A stretch of 64,000 nucleotides of DNA. Origin: Calendula officinalis (lineage: Eukaryota > Streptophyta > Magnoliopsida > Asterales > Asteraceae). Under the pieces are notes generated by a model. It searched no databases. It had not been told where the DNA came from and worked only from the letters and a program-made list of their open reading frames with translations. The translations under genes were made by a program, and so were the position numbers. Where the stretch lies: contig OY970820.1 in assembly GCA_963853835.1 (NCBI GenBank), positions 73,962,909 through 74,026,908 of the forward strand, in the 5' to 3' direction. Shown here in pieces: positions 33,701-45,332 of this stretch (position 1 is the stretch's first letter; every line of letters begins with the position of its first letter).

Positions 33701-34102
33701 GCTAAGAAATATTTCCCTTGGAAGGTTGGCCGGTTTTGGCAAACCATGGGAAGGTATCGTCGTTTGATAAAAAAAATACTTCGATTAAAAAAAATCAAAC
33801 AAATATAAAAATATTGATATTTGAAAGTTTCTCCCCCTGGAAATAATAATTCTCCCCCTGGAATTAATATTTCTCCCCCTCGACAAAATAAGGTAATGAA
33901 AAATATACAGTTTAAGAGGGATGGGAAAGAGTTGTTACATTTAAGTGAAAATCTGGTTAACAGCGGGTTTCAAACTAATGTATTTGAAAGCCATTTCTTT
34001 TAAAAACGGGTCATACACTGAATTGTGTAAGAGCCATTTTATGTAGCTCGAGTCATATACTGAAGTGTATATAAGTCATTGTTTTGTGAAAAATAAAACG
34101 GT
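30787..34102 (-). other. copia-3 3' non-coding region with multiple polypurine tracts
   Basis: There is no credible coding frame in 3.3 kb. CTCCCC(C)T tracts (purine-rich on the element's sense strand) lie at about 30,788, 31,781, 31,836, 31,948, 32,783, 33,831, 33,851 and 33,872; the last three sit 20 bp apart. A (GT) run lies at 31,275-31,299. Two diverged direct repeats of roughly 550 bp, about 32,190-32,760 and 33,090-33,640, share blocks such as acatagattacccgttaacac / acatagagtatccgttaacac. Multiple polypurine tracts here are a known Sirevirus trait. Confidence 0.8.
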
Positions 34103-37100
34103 TTAAGCTTTTAGATTTAGCATACCAAGTTTAGACACAAGAAAATTAAAACGTTTTTCGTCTAAAGCCTTGGTAAACAAATCAACTAATTGATAATCAG
34201 TAGAAACAAAATACAATTCCACATTACCGTGTTCAACATGATATTTTATAAAATGATATCGAAGATCAATATGTTTAGTTTTGGAATGTTGAACAGGATT
34301 GCATGAAATTGCAATTGCACTTCGAGAATCACAATATAAAGGAATACGACTGTATGAAAAGCCGTAATCTTTTAATTGGGATTGCATCCAAATTACCTGG
34401 GATAAGCAGCTCGCAGCAGCAACATATTCTGCCTCTGTAGTTGCAAGAGACACGCAATTTTGCTTCCGTGAAGACCAGCTCACCAGTTTATCTCTCAGAA
34501 ATTGAACGCTCCCAGACGTACTCTTTCGATCCAACATGCATCCAGCATGGTCAGCATCAGAAAATGCAGTCAAGTCAAAAGAAGTTTCTTTAGGATACCA
34601 GAGACCAAGATCTCGAGTGCCCTTTAGATAACGAAATATTCGTTTGACCGCTTGAAGATGAGATTCTTTAGGAGCTGCCTGATACCGAGCACATATGCAA
34701 GGATTCGATCATCCCCCGATAGTGGGTAACATCAACAAGTTTGCCATCCGGATCAGCATGCAATTTAGAACCAGGCGACATCGGCGTCGAAATTGGTTTG
34801 CAATCATCCATAAGATATTTCTTCAATAAATCAGTGATATACTTGGATTGATTGATGAAAATCCCGGTTGGTAATTGGCGAACTTGAAGACCAAGAAAGA
34901 AATTCATTTCACCCATCATGCTCATCTCAAAACGTTTAACCATAAGAGCAGAGAACTTCTTGCAATATTTGGGATTTGTAGAACCAAAAATTATATCGTC
35001 GACATAAATTTGTATAAGAACAATGTCTTCCCCTTGACGTTTGATGAAGAGAGTTGTGTCGACTTTTCCTTTAGAAAAACCAGACTCAACTAAGAATTTT
35101 GATAAGACATCATACCACGCCCTAGGAGCTTGTTTTAAACCGTACAAAGCTTTGTCGAGAATATAAACATGATTAGGCATGTGTGGATCTACAAAACCTT
35201 CGGGTTGATGAACGAACACTTCTTCTTTGAGAATGCCATTTAAAAATGCAGTTTTTACATCCATTTGATAGATAATAAGGTTTTTATGTGCTGCATATGC
35301 CAAGAATATTCGAATGGCTTCTATTCGGGCAACAGGAGCAAAAGTTTCTTCAAAATCAATGCCTTCCTGTTGAGCATACCCTTTGGCAACTAGACGTGCT
35401 TTGTTCCGAATTACAATTCCATTTTCATCCTTCTTGTTTTTGAAAATCCACTTTGTACCAATAACATATTTACCAGGAGGTTTTGGAACAAGACGCCATA
35501 CTTTTAATCGTTCAAATTGATTTATTTCTTCTTGCATAGAAATACTCCAGTCTGGGTCTGAGAGAGCTTCACTGACCTTCTTTGGTTCATTTGAGCTTAA
35601 AAATGCAGTAAACTGAGATTCATCAGCAGTAGCTCGTCGGGTTTGAACAGAAGATTCAGGATCACCGATTATCTGATGTAAAGGATGCTCTCTTGTCCAT
35701 TTAAGAGAATAAGGAAGTGGAAGTTGACCAGGATTGATATTTAAGGTATTGGTGAATTCAGGATGAGGAATTATCGCAGTTTGAGTAGTTGATGTAGATG
35801 GTGGAGGATCAACCCGTTTAACGTTGAATTTTGAAAACTCAATCACCAAAGTTGGAGGTTGAGCTAGTACTAAAGATAAATCTAAAGAAGTAGCAGGTTG
35901 ACCAGAAGGTGATGATTGATTATTCGTGGGTGTGGAATTGTCCGGAGACGATTGATGTGGCAAAAGTGAAGAATTTTCCGGAGATGATGTGGTTTCATTT
36001 TGTGGGATAGAAGGTGAATGAGAAGAATCATTATGTGGAGTAGCAGAAGTAAGTGAAGGAGAATCCGATGAACTTGAAGGTTGAATATCAGGTACAGAAA
36101 TAGATTGAACTTCAGCTACTGTTGGAAATGGAATGCCAGCCTCCTCAAGGATAGTATGTCGTATATTATGATAATCATCATAAAAATGTCGAAATAAGAT
36201 ATCTAAATCATTTTTAGATGTAGAAGGTGACGACGAAGGTGAAGGAATTTCAACAGTTGAAGTTAACGAATCGATAGGAAAGGTTTCATCAAAATTAACG
36301 TTAACACTTTCTCTAATCGTCCCTTTCGACCGATTATAAACTCTATAAGAAGTGGATTCTCTAGAATATCCCACAAAGATTCCTTCATCAGCTTTTTCAT
36401 CAAATTTATTCAACTTATCTTTATCATTCAAGATAAAACACCGACTCCCAAAAATATGTAAAAATTTAATAGTTGGAATGCGGTTATTGATCAGTTCATA
36501 TGGAGTCTTGTTGTATGCTTTGTTGATGATTGAACGATTTTGAGTGAAGCATGCTGTACTGATGGCTTCTGCCCAAAGAGATAATGGGAGTTTAGAATAT
36601 GAAAGCATTGTACGAGCAGCTTCAACGAGAGTTCGATTTCTTTGTTCAACAACCCTATTTTGTTGAGGTGTTCTGGCAGCGGAAAATTGATGAGTTATAC
36701 CAACTGAGTCAAGAAAAGAATCTAAAACTTGATTTTTAAATTCAGTTCCATTATCAGTGCGAATGGTATGTACTTTAAAATCCAAATTGGTTTGAGTTTT
36801 CTTGATGAAGGATATGATGATATTAGTTGCTTCATCTTTTGTACGTAAGAAATGAACCCATGTGTATCGAGAATAATCATCAACAATAACTAACACATAT
36901 CGTTTGCCTGCTAAAGATTGAACGCTCATAGGTCCGCATAAGTCCATGTGAAGTAATTCAAGCGGTTTTGAAGTACTTTGAACTGGTTTAGACTTATGAG
37001 GCTTCTTTGTCATTTTTCCCATCTCGCACGAAGAACATAGATGATCTTTTTCAAATTTAAGATCTGGAAGACCAGATACATGTCCACCTTTCACCAATTT

Positions 37101-37541
37101 ATTGATGGTTTTGAAGTTAAGATGAGAGAGGCGACGGTGCCATAACCAAGATTCATCTGATGAAGCTGTTGACATTAAGCAAACTTCTTCAAGTGGAACT
37201 ACATCATTTAGATTGATAGTAAACAGATTTGTCTCTCGAGTTCCAGTAAGAAGTTCTTCTCCATCATATGTACGAACAACACATTTCTTTGTACGAAAAT
37301 TAACTTCTAACGTTTTATCGCAAAATTGACCGATACTAAAAAGATTATGAGCGAGATCTTCAACGTAGGTCACATTTCGGATAATTAAATTGTGTCGAAT
37401 GATGTCTCCAATACCCATAATAGCAGCTAAATGATCATTACCAAACCTAACAGTACCCAAATATTTGTCTCTAAAATTTGTTAATAAATTCTTGTTTCCG
37501 GTCATGTGCCTTGAACAACCAGAATCAAGATACCATAAATT
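34103..37541 (-). pseudogene. pol: copia-3 pol: protease, integrase, RT, RNase H
   Basis: The frame opens after a TAG (37,542-37,544) with NLWYLDSGCSRHMTG (protease). It continues through LWHRRLSHLNF (pre-integrase) and integrase with HMDLCGP, RTDNGTEF and the Glu in VVEQRNR. A Ser/Pro-rich linker (about 35,700-36,250) leads to RT with IYQMDVKTAFLNG and IQIYVDDIIFG (YVDD complement of 34,995-35,006). RNase H (34,573-34,103) has FSDADHAG and TTEAEYVAA and ends VSKLGMLNLKA. Near 34,690 a deletion of about 45 bases removes the conserved stretch after YRGMI and shifts the frame, separating RT from RNase H. Upstream the frame is uninterrupted for 945 codons, so this is a young, nearly intact copy. 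Confidence 0.92.
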
Positions 37542-37640
37542 CTACACAAAACAATTAAAACAAAAAGGTACCCAATCAGATATGGGTCCTACACGATTAG
37601 CACAACATGTTTTATGAAGAATGTCCAATATGATATCAAT

Positions 37641-40600
37641 TTAGAGATTTGGAGAACTGCAAGGAGGCAGTTCTGGGTTTGTTATTTTGATAGACCATTT
37701 TAAGGATTTCTCAGGAGAGCATAATATCCAATTTGATTTTTCATTTTTGATCCATGTATATTTAACAAATTTGGATTGCTTTGGAGAGGAAGTCGAAGAA
37801 CCGGATTTTGACGATTTCGGTGGAAACACAATGCGATAGAATGTTTTGGACGATTTAGGCACATTCACAGTGCGATAAAATGATTTCGGAGATTTTGGCG
37901 AGAATGACGAATTTGGTGTTTTTGGCGATTTAGAAACTATGCAAGAAATGGATTTTGGCGAATTATGTGGAGAAACTAATTGATTAACTGATTTTAGAGA
38001 TTTATTTGCAGAAATTACACGATAAACAGATTTTGAAGAAATAGGAGAAGAACGTGTAGGTAGAGGTGTTTCAGATCCAGCAAGAATGGTTTTGCATGGT
38101 TCTGGATAACATATTTTGCATGAATGAATGATTGAACCATTTTTATGAAGTACATCATGACGAATACCACATGGAGCATATTTTCTTACAAAATATCGTG
38201 TATCATATTGAGAAATTGGTTTATTAGTTTTTCTATCAAAATAAACTTTGTTTCCATTTTTATCTGTTTTAACAACCAAATTTACACCATTAACAGCGTG
38301 ATTAACAGGACGATAAATTGCTGAATCATAGACAATTCCATAACTACTAGCAGGAGAATTAAATGTTGTTGAGTTATTACATTTATTGGAATTTGAAAAA
38401 GAAGAAACTAAAAACGAAGAAGATCTAGACTTCTTAAGTTCATCAGACTTAAGCATACTAGACTTAGACGACTTAGACTTCTGTGACTGCTCAACTTCTT
38501 TCATCCTGTCTTTCATCGGCGTCTTAAGCTTGGAATTTAAATTTTTATCTGAAAAATTTAAAAAATTGGAATTAGAATTTCTTTTCAAAATAGTTGGATT
38601 TTTAGACGTAGAGAAATCGTCATTGACTGATGTTGGTTTTGGAGAAGCACTATGACTTGAAACAGATTTTATTTCAACAATTTTATCTTCTAAATCATGA
38701 ATTTTTGATTGTAAAGCAGATTTTTCTTTGTCAAATGCCTTTTGGGTTTCATCTATTTCGGTTTCCAATTGATAAATTTTCTTTTCTAGAATTAGAGAAG
38801 GAATGTAAACTTTACGGGTTACTTTTTGTTGAAGTACCGCATTATCCTTAATCTCAAATTCTGCAGGTGTAATAATTGGAAAATATTCATCATTTTTAAA
38901 ATTTGCCTTTTTAGTTTCATAAGTTTTATTTAATTCATTGTAATTGAAACTAATTTGTGCATTCTCCGATTTAGCTCTGTTGAACGCTTCAATTTCTTCT
39001 TCCTCATCTGTCATGCGAAGGAAACTCTGCCAAACATCAACATGTATGTATTTGGAATCATACAGTGTTGGAAGCACATTACAAGCCATCTTCAGATATT
39101 CAGGATTGTTAGCCCCCAGACCTTCTCGTGAATTAAAATATTTGAAATCTTTAGGCTTGTTCAAGTGAATAGTTTGATCAGTTTGTCCTCGTTTAGCAAT
39201 TATTTCTTCAAGATTTTTGACGTGGGAAGAAAGTTGAATTTTATCATTTTGAAGTTGATTAATGACATTTTGTTTGTTATTTAATTCTTGTGATGTTTGT
39301 AAGTCATTTTCATGAAGGGTTTCTGATAATTCTTGTATTTGTGTGTTTAAGGATTTAAATTGATTTTCATTATCATTAAATTCTTTTTGTTTACGTTCTA
39401 ACCAATTTTTAGTAATTTGATAGTCATTCCATGCTTCAATGTATAGCTTGTAATATTTATCATTTCCTGCATTATGTGTGGAACTTTGTGTGCTTTTAAG
39501 ATTAGTTATTTCAATTTCTTTTTCAGAAATAGTATGAGACAAATATTGAATATCAGTCTCATATTTAACAGTTAATTATGATAATTGTTTTTGTAACGTC
39601 AGATTCTTTTTCTCAAAATTTTTATTTTGTTTAATGAAATTAACAAGTTGTGTATTATGATGAACAATTTGTTCATTTTCGTTTTCCAAATCAGCTAAAT
39701 TTGCTTGAAATAAAGTATTTAATTCTTTTTCATTCAAAAGGTTTTGTTTTAAAGATTCAATTTCAGAATTCTGGTTTGTTACAAAACAATTTTCAGAATC
39801 AATTAAATGTGAAGCATGAGATAAGAAAGAATTAATTACATGTATTTCTTTGTTGGCATCATCAGATAAACGTTCAGAAATCTCAGCATTTTCACGTGCC
39901 ATAAAGCATAGATTTGCCGAATGCTCTTCATCCTCAGGCTCTGAGTCTTCCATCCATTGAAGATCTTCTACTAATAATACCTTACCTGACTCAATCTGCT
40001 TTGCCATTAAAATTTTGCGCTTAAAGTATTCAGCATCCCGAACTTTAGGTTTCTTACAGTCTCGGGAGAAATGACCAGGAAGTCCACAGTTATAACATTT
40101 CTTTGTCGGATCCAAAGGTGTTATTGTGGGTTTGTCAGATGTGTTTGACGCAGATGGTGCAGACTTGAAAGTGGATGAAGATCTCTGATTGTTGTTAGTA
40201 GGAGTTGAGTAATACTTCTTCTCATATCTTGAGATAAAAGACATAGCTTGCAACAGTTGTTCTAATTCAGTCTCCATTTCTTCTTTTGTATCTTTTACAG
40301 GTTCTTCTGATTTTTCTTTCATTTTACCAGATGAATTAGACTGGTATTGTCTTGTAAGAAGAGCAAGAGTATCAAGAGTGTTTGCATTTTCCTGTTTGGT
40401 TTTGACTATATCTTTCACCATTGGAGCATTTTGAAGTAAATACTCATACAATTCATGCACATCTATTGAGCTCAGATCTTTATGTTGCATGGCACTATTT
40501 CCAAATGTGGCCCACTCTGGTAGTAGACTGTTGATGAACTTGATGTTGATCTCCAAATTCTCCTTTTTCAAATTTTTCCTTCGAAGTTCATTCAACAAGT

Positions 40601-41093
40601 TGCAATATCGATGATATGTGCTCTCTAATTCTTCCCCGGTGGAAGCTTTGAACGGTTGGTAAGCATTCAGAGTGGTTACCATCTTGGCTTTATTCCCTAA
40701 AACGGTGCCTTCCATTTGTTTTCTGATTTCATCACATATCTCTTTACCGGTTTCTAAACTGTCCAAGCTGTTATAAATTTCGTTCGGTAAACTTCGGAGA
40801 ACAAATGAAAACGATTGTAGATCTGCTTTAGCTCGTTGTTTTTGTTGAACATTGTATCGAGATTGAGGAAGCGGAGTTCGACCTCCAAGAACTGGCGGTG
40901 TTGCGTTTGGTGCAGCTATTATATCTTCGTAAAATACGGCAACACCATTTTCGAGCGAGTCAAGAATATCAGTTGCCAGTTCTTGATTCTTGATAAAGTG
41001 GAGGAATCGTTTCTTCCACTGTGCGTATTCACCTCGGTATAGAACCGGAGGTTTGAGATCGGTCCCGATTGAAAGAGCATCTATTGACGTCAT
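37641..41093 (-). pseudogene. gag: copia-3 gag, long coiled-coil Sirevirus type
   Basis: The ATG at 41,093 gives MTSIDALSIGTDLKPPVLYR. The gag fold (YAQWKKRFLHFIKNQELATD) is followed by a CCHC knuckle CYNCGLPGHFSRDC (about 40,102-40,058). Long coiled coils follow (LKQNLLNEKELNTLFQ...; ELNNKQNVINQLQNDK), then a Lys/Ser-rich C-terminal tail with repeated SPKS/SPKSPKS units (about 38,000-37,750). One TAA near 39,575 interrupts an otherwise continuous frame of about 1,150 codons, which ends at a TAA near 37,641. A second CCHC-like cluster (CGIRHDVLHKNGSIIHSCKIC) lies near 38,170-38,110. The pol frame starts about 100 bases downstream in the same frame but behind two stops. Long coiled-coil gag proteins in Sireviruses are known to bind host dynein light chain 8; no binding motif was checked here. 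Confidence 0.88.
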
Positions 41094-42570
41094 TTGAAAA
41101 TTATTTGTACTTTTACAAATATTGTTCTCAGGTTATGAAATAATGCACGATGTATTGAGCTTTATGTGCAGCTGAATTGGATTAACTGTTGTCTCAACTT
41201 GATGATAAAAAATATATATTAACTGATTTGAACTTGAACACTGATTTAGGTTTCACTTGAAATTAATAAAACCAAATATGATTTCTTTTAATGGGCTTGG
41301 TATATTGGCTGGAATTTAATCTGGGTAATTTGGTATATGGGCTTGGAGATTCTTTTAATTTGGTATTTGGAATTTAATTTCGAATTGGACCTAAAGTATT
41401 TGCTTTGGGCCTAAAAAGATAGTTACAATCAGTGTTTCCTGCCTCACAAAATTGTTTGTTTACCGAGATCTTTAACACGCTGAACCATCATCTTTTAAAC
41501 ATCATCGTTAGAAACCCTTTAACACGTTGAACTCTTTAGAAACCCTTTAAACATCATCTTGGGCTGAAATTAATTAATCGCCGAGATTAATAGGGTGACA
41601 TTGAAGTCGTCGAGTAGAAGAATCGTGGAGAAGAATCAAAATTGATTTAATCGGAGATCCAAAACAACATCAACAAACACTGAATAGTTAAAATTGATTA
41701 GTCGAGGATTGATTTAAGCCAGGATTCTGAATTGAAAGTCGAGATTCTAAATTAGGTTAAAACACTGAATTGAAGGTCGAGATTCTGAATCAATTCTGAA
41801 TTGGGACAGACTTTGTTCAAACCGTACTTCAATCTTCAAGAGCCGAACTATTATTGACGTTCAAAACAGATTATGATTTTGAATTGAATTGATTTTGATT
41901 TTGATTTGCGACTGACAGTCTTGAAGCCGAACTATGTGAAAATTAGAGTGGCCGAACTATGTGTTGATCGAACTAGGTGAAGATTCCTAAGTTCGGGCCG
42001 AACTTGGGCTTTCAATATTGGGCCGAGAATTAGTAGTTCGATTTGGGCTGAACTTGTGTTTTTCACTTCGAGCCGAACTATTAATCAAGTTCGGGTCGAA
42101 CTAGTTGTTTTTGAACTTCGGGCCGAACACAGGTGGGCCGAACTTGTTCTTCATTTTAAACGTCGAACTTCTTCACGTATATGAACAGTACGTTTGTTTC
42201 TTCACAAATTTTATCTGATTGCACTCATTTCTTCATCGAATTCAATAAATTCAATCACAATGTGCTCGAAAATCATTTCCTAACATTCTGATCCGTTTAT
42301 CTTCTTCAATCCATAACAACAAAGCTTCGATTCTTCGATTTTCAGCAACTTTTTAACTTTTTCACTTTTTCTCTAAAATCATCAAATTGAGGATCGATTG
42401 TTGACGGAATTGATCTGAATTTGATTCTATTATGCTTAGAAACACTGGAGAAACACTAATCCATGATCAAATCTTCGATTTGGACAAAAATTTTACAACA
42501 TTAAATTTCATTGACGAACATCAACTTTTTCTTCTATTTTCTCTAATAGAGATTTTGCTCTGATACCACT
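41094..42570 (-). other. copia-3 untranslated leader with repeated GGCCGAACT word
   Basis: This is the non-coding leader between primer-binding site and gag. The word gccgaac occurs seven times between about 41,840 and 42,140, with at least four one-base variants (tcgaact, gctgaact). Short tracts gattctgaattg and accctttaacac are also repeated. No upstream ORF of note. Confidence 0.75.
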
Positions 42571-42904
42571 TGATAGATCGTATTCAACTAAGATCGAGCT
42601 AATTCATTGAGAAACAAGAGAGATTGAAGAACTAGTGTGTGTGTTCTTGGTGTAAGTGTGTGTGAGTTAGTTGAGAGAGATGGAGGGAATATGGTTAGCT
42701 TTCTGAAGTATAGTTCTGTTAATGATTGGAAAGCTTACTAAACAATACATCATTTAATCCTTATACACCTCTCCTCTAAAACAAGCTTAATTAACACTAA
42801 TTAAGCTTGACTCCATTGACTAAGACTAATGACTAGCTCATAACTATTACAACTTGACATAACTAGCCCTCTAACTATTTGATACAACTAAATTGACCCT
42901 AACA
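42571..42904 (-). repeat. 5' LTR of copia-3 (334 bp)
   Basis: It is the same as the LTR at 30,473-30,786 except for three substitutions and a 20-bp insertion that looks like a local duplication (aagcttaattaacactaattaagctt). It is followed by CATGA. Confidence 0.93.
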
Positions 42905-42909
42905 CATGA

Positions 42910-43510
42910 TGTTAAGATATTGGGTTGATATGGAAAATATGAATTGAACATAAGAATTGTGAATGGCACCTCTTAATTTTAAATACTATTTTGGGTATCA
43001 CGAAATTCTAACTATCGGGATAAAACTTGAGTATCAAAATAGAAATTAGGCGCAATTTCTAATTTAAGTTTGTAGCTGATTTTGAGAGATATGTCTAAGA
43101 GTTTGTGATCTCGTAAAAACGCAGACTGTTTCTTGTTTGTATAAAGAGATCAAAGCGGTCCTAATAAATTAGAAGCAGTTCCACAAAATTATAAGCAATT
43201 ATAAACGGTTTTGAGTAGTTAGAAAACCTGCAACCACCGGTCGCCCAACAGCTGCTCGTTGCAGCACGCATAGCAACTAGTTGCTGCTTACACCAGCCGG
43301 TGATCACTTCAGTTAGCAGACCCTGCACCAGGGGCTTTTGCACCTTGGATCCTGATAGGGGCGCTGCCATAGGACCCCGTAAGGGGGTGTGACCCCCTTG
43401 ACCCCCACCTTGTGTTCGTTCGCTTTATTATTCATATCAATATCATTTTAGACTTATACATGTGTGCACTCCACAACTCCTAACTTGTACCAAAGGCGTG
43501 CAAAGCATAA
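42910..43510. other. Intergenic sequence, no gene recognised
   Basis: It holds AT-rich sequence (to 43,150) and then a GC-richer block (43,220-43,420) with short inverted words such as gggggtgtgacccccttgaccccc. That block looks like an old LTR fragment, but no ends, duplication or domain could be identified. Confidence 0.45.
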
Positions 43511-43835
43511 GAACGTTCCCAACAGTGCACCCAACTGACGCCGTCAGTTGTTGCCAAATCAGTGCCACGTCAGCTCACCCTCCAACCGACACTAAACTGA
43601 CGTACCCATGCCAAAAATACCACTTCCCTTTAATTTTTTGGGACCCACCATTACAAAACACACACATACGCACAAAATACCCCTTTGGACCCACCCACCA
43701 AACTCACGGAAGCCTCAAGCCTCGTCTCCAAACCGGCTGGCGTTAAAGTGGCGGTAAACTGGCAGAGGCATGCCAACGAGTGCACCAAACTCACGGCAAA
43801 CTGATACCACCGGCGAGGTTCCGTTGGGACACGTC
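43511..43835. mobile_element. PIF/Harbinger-type MITE, second copy
   Basis: The ends GAACGTTCCCAACAG and, on the other strand, GACGTGTCCCAACGG form an inverted repeat with TAA on both sides (43,508-43,510 and 43,836-43,838). It is related to the MITE at 27,456-27,764 in opposite orientation. It lies just 3' of the truncated P450 fragment. Confidence 0.82.
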
Positions 43836-43860
43836 TAAAACCCATAACATACATGTGTGT

Positions 43861-44246
43861 ATGAACACCAATATTTCCAATTGGGCATATTCTTTTCGGG
43901 GACAGATATGCGGGCCTCCTCCAAGTGGTACGAATGTATATGGTGCTGGTCCCATGTCATCAAATCTTGACGGGTCAAACTTTTGGGGGTCGGGAAAGAA
44001 CTCGGGATTTTTATGTGTCAAGTTTGAACGAACTCCCATACAACTGTTAAATGAGAAATTTGTTAGCTAATAAACCACATCCCTATCCACAAGGCAAACA
44101 ATGATGATAATTTGTACAAGTGTTTAAATTACCTTGCAGCCCTTGGGGATAGAATAACCATTGTACATGAAGTCCGTGATGGCTTCTCTGAAAGTACCTT
44201 GGAGAGGTGGGGCTAATCGAAGAACTTCACATGCCACGTTCCAAGA
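43861..44246 (-). pseudogene. Truncated second CYP716A-type P450
   Basis: Two partial exons match the P450 at 28.3-30.3 kb. The first, from about 44,246 to 44,133, encodes WNVACEVLRLAPPLQG and GYSIPKGCK. The second, from 44,043 to about 43,861, encodes THKNPEFFPDPQKFDPSRF and a heme loop PLGGGPHICPRKEYA. The intron between them (44,132-44,044) keeps GT-AG ends. The heme loop keeps Cys but has Phe to Leu, Arg to His and Gly to Arg changes. Everything upstream of the K-helix is missing, and the C-terminus is cut near 43,861 beside a MITE. It is probably a relic of a tandem CYP716A cluster split later by the Sirevirus. Confidence 0.88.
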
Positions 44247-44790
44247 ATGATGTTAAACGTTGTATTAGTTATTATGTTAGGACATCCACTGAAAGATTGG
44301 AAGTCTACTAATTGTTGAGAAATAAGGATTGTGTTCAAGGAACACAATTGGATTAGATCCGCAAATATGAGTATATGTAAACTTTTAAACTGGGTAAATA
44401 ACAATTAAATATTTATTGTTAAATGTTTTGCGGAGCCTATGTATGAGATATTAAATTATGTGATTTAGTTATGAATTGGATATGTGCATATGATATAAAA
44501 TATTAAGATGATCGTATTAAATCACCAGACTTAACCATCTCATTATTCTTACTTCTTAATTTTAAATATATTATATTATTATGTTTCACCTTATAGTAAT
44601 CATATTCGTCAATTTTCTTATTTTATTGTATTTTATTTAAAGAAATTTGTATTGGCCGCTACATATTCTTAAGTAAGAATTGAAAGGGACTAGTTCCAAA
44701 TGAAGGATTTGGTACTCAAATAGAAGAGCACTGAGTATGCACACAAGGTGATTGCCGGCAATTAGGCTAGGGGAAGAACAGTCACCGATA
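44247..44790. other. Intergenic sequence, no gene recognised
   Basis: AT-rich sequence between the P450 relic and the next element. It contains a short perfect hairpin (attgtgttc aag gaacacaat) near 44,330. No coding frame, terminal repeat or RNA gene was identified. Confidence 0.55.
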
Positions 44791-44795
44791 GTTGT

Positions 44796-45279
44796 TGTCA
44801 GGATCGAATAACTCGAACAAGTTATTTAATCACAGATCTACTAACAAGAGAAGTTACATCGGATTAACACTCTTGTTATTTGATTAAGAATAATGAAAAC
44901 TGTAATTGAATACGAACAATAGTAAGAACACAGTTATCACAAAAAGCTTCAATGTATATTGATATTATCGAACAATACACACGTACGTTTACAATTCGTA
45001 AGGAACTATTTATAATAGTTCTTGAAGCCTAAACTATTAACCTAGATATTTTAGGATTCGATTACAATTAAATTTACAAAAGATAAACATTCCTTAACAA
45101 ACTATACGAAAATCTCGGACACGATCAACACCAAATATAGACATCAGTAGTAATGGCCATCGTCAGTAGTAAACTCGAGATCAGTAGCATTTCGAGTTTC
45201 TGCCCCATCAGTACTATCTTCTATGATTGTTGATCAGTACTAACTGCAGCATCAGTATTAGAATGTTTATATCCCAACA
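44796..45279 (-). repeat. 3' LTR of copia-4 (484 bp)
   Basis: TGTCAGGATCG to CCCAACA, beside the polypurine tract. It contains CAGTAGTA words near 45,145 and 45,163. Confidence 0.93.
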
Positions 45280-45332
45280 ATCTCCCCCTAAACTTGTTAA
45301 TTCACTTTTAGTTAATCAAGTGTCTTCTCTTC

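Larger units (their letters stand above)
30473..42904 (-). mobile_element. Sirevirus (Ty1/copia) retrotransposon (copia-3)
   Basis: This is a complete 12.4-kb element with a perfect duplication CATGA (30,468-30,472 and 42,905-42,909). Minus-strand order: 5' LTR (42,904-42,571), primer-binding site (complement of ctctgatacca, 42,558-42,568), a 1.5-kb leader, gag (41,093-37,641), pol (37,541-34,103), a 3.3-kb 3' non-coding region with at least seven CTCCCCCT tracts, and 3' LTR (30,786-30,473). Multiple polypurine tracts and a long coiled-coil gag are established Sirevirus features. LTRs differ by three substitutions and one 20-bp indel, so insertion is recent. Unlike copia-2 and copia-4, it has no extra ORF behind RNase H. 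Confidence 0.92.
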
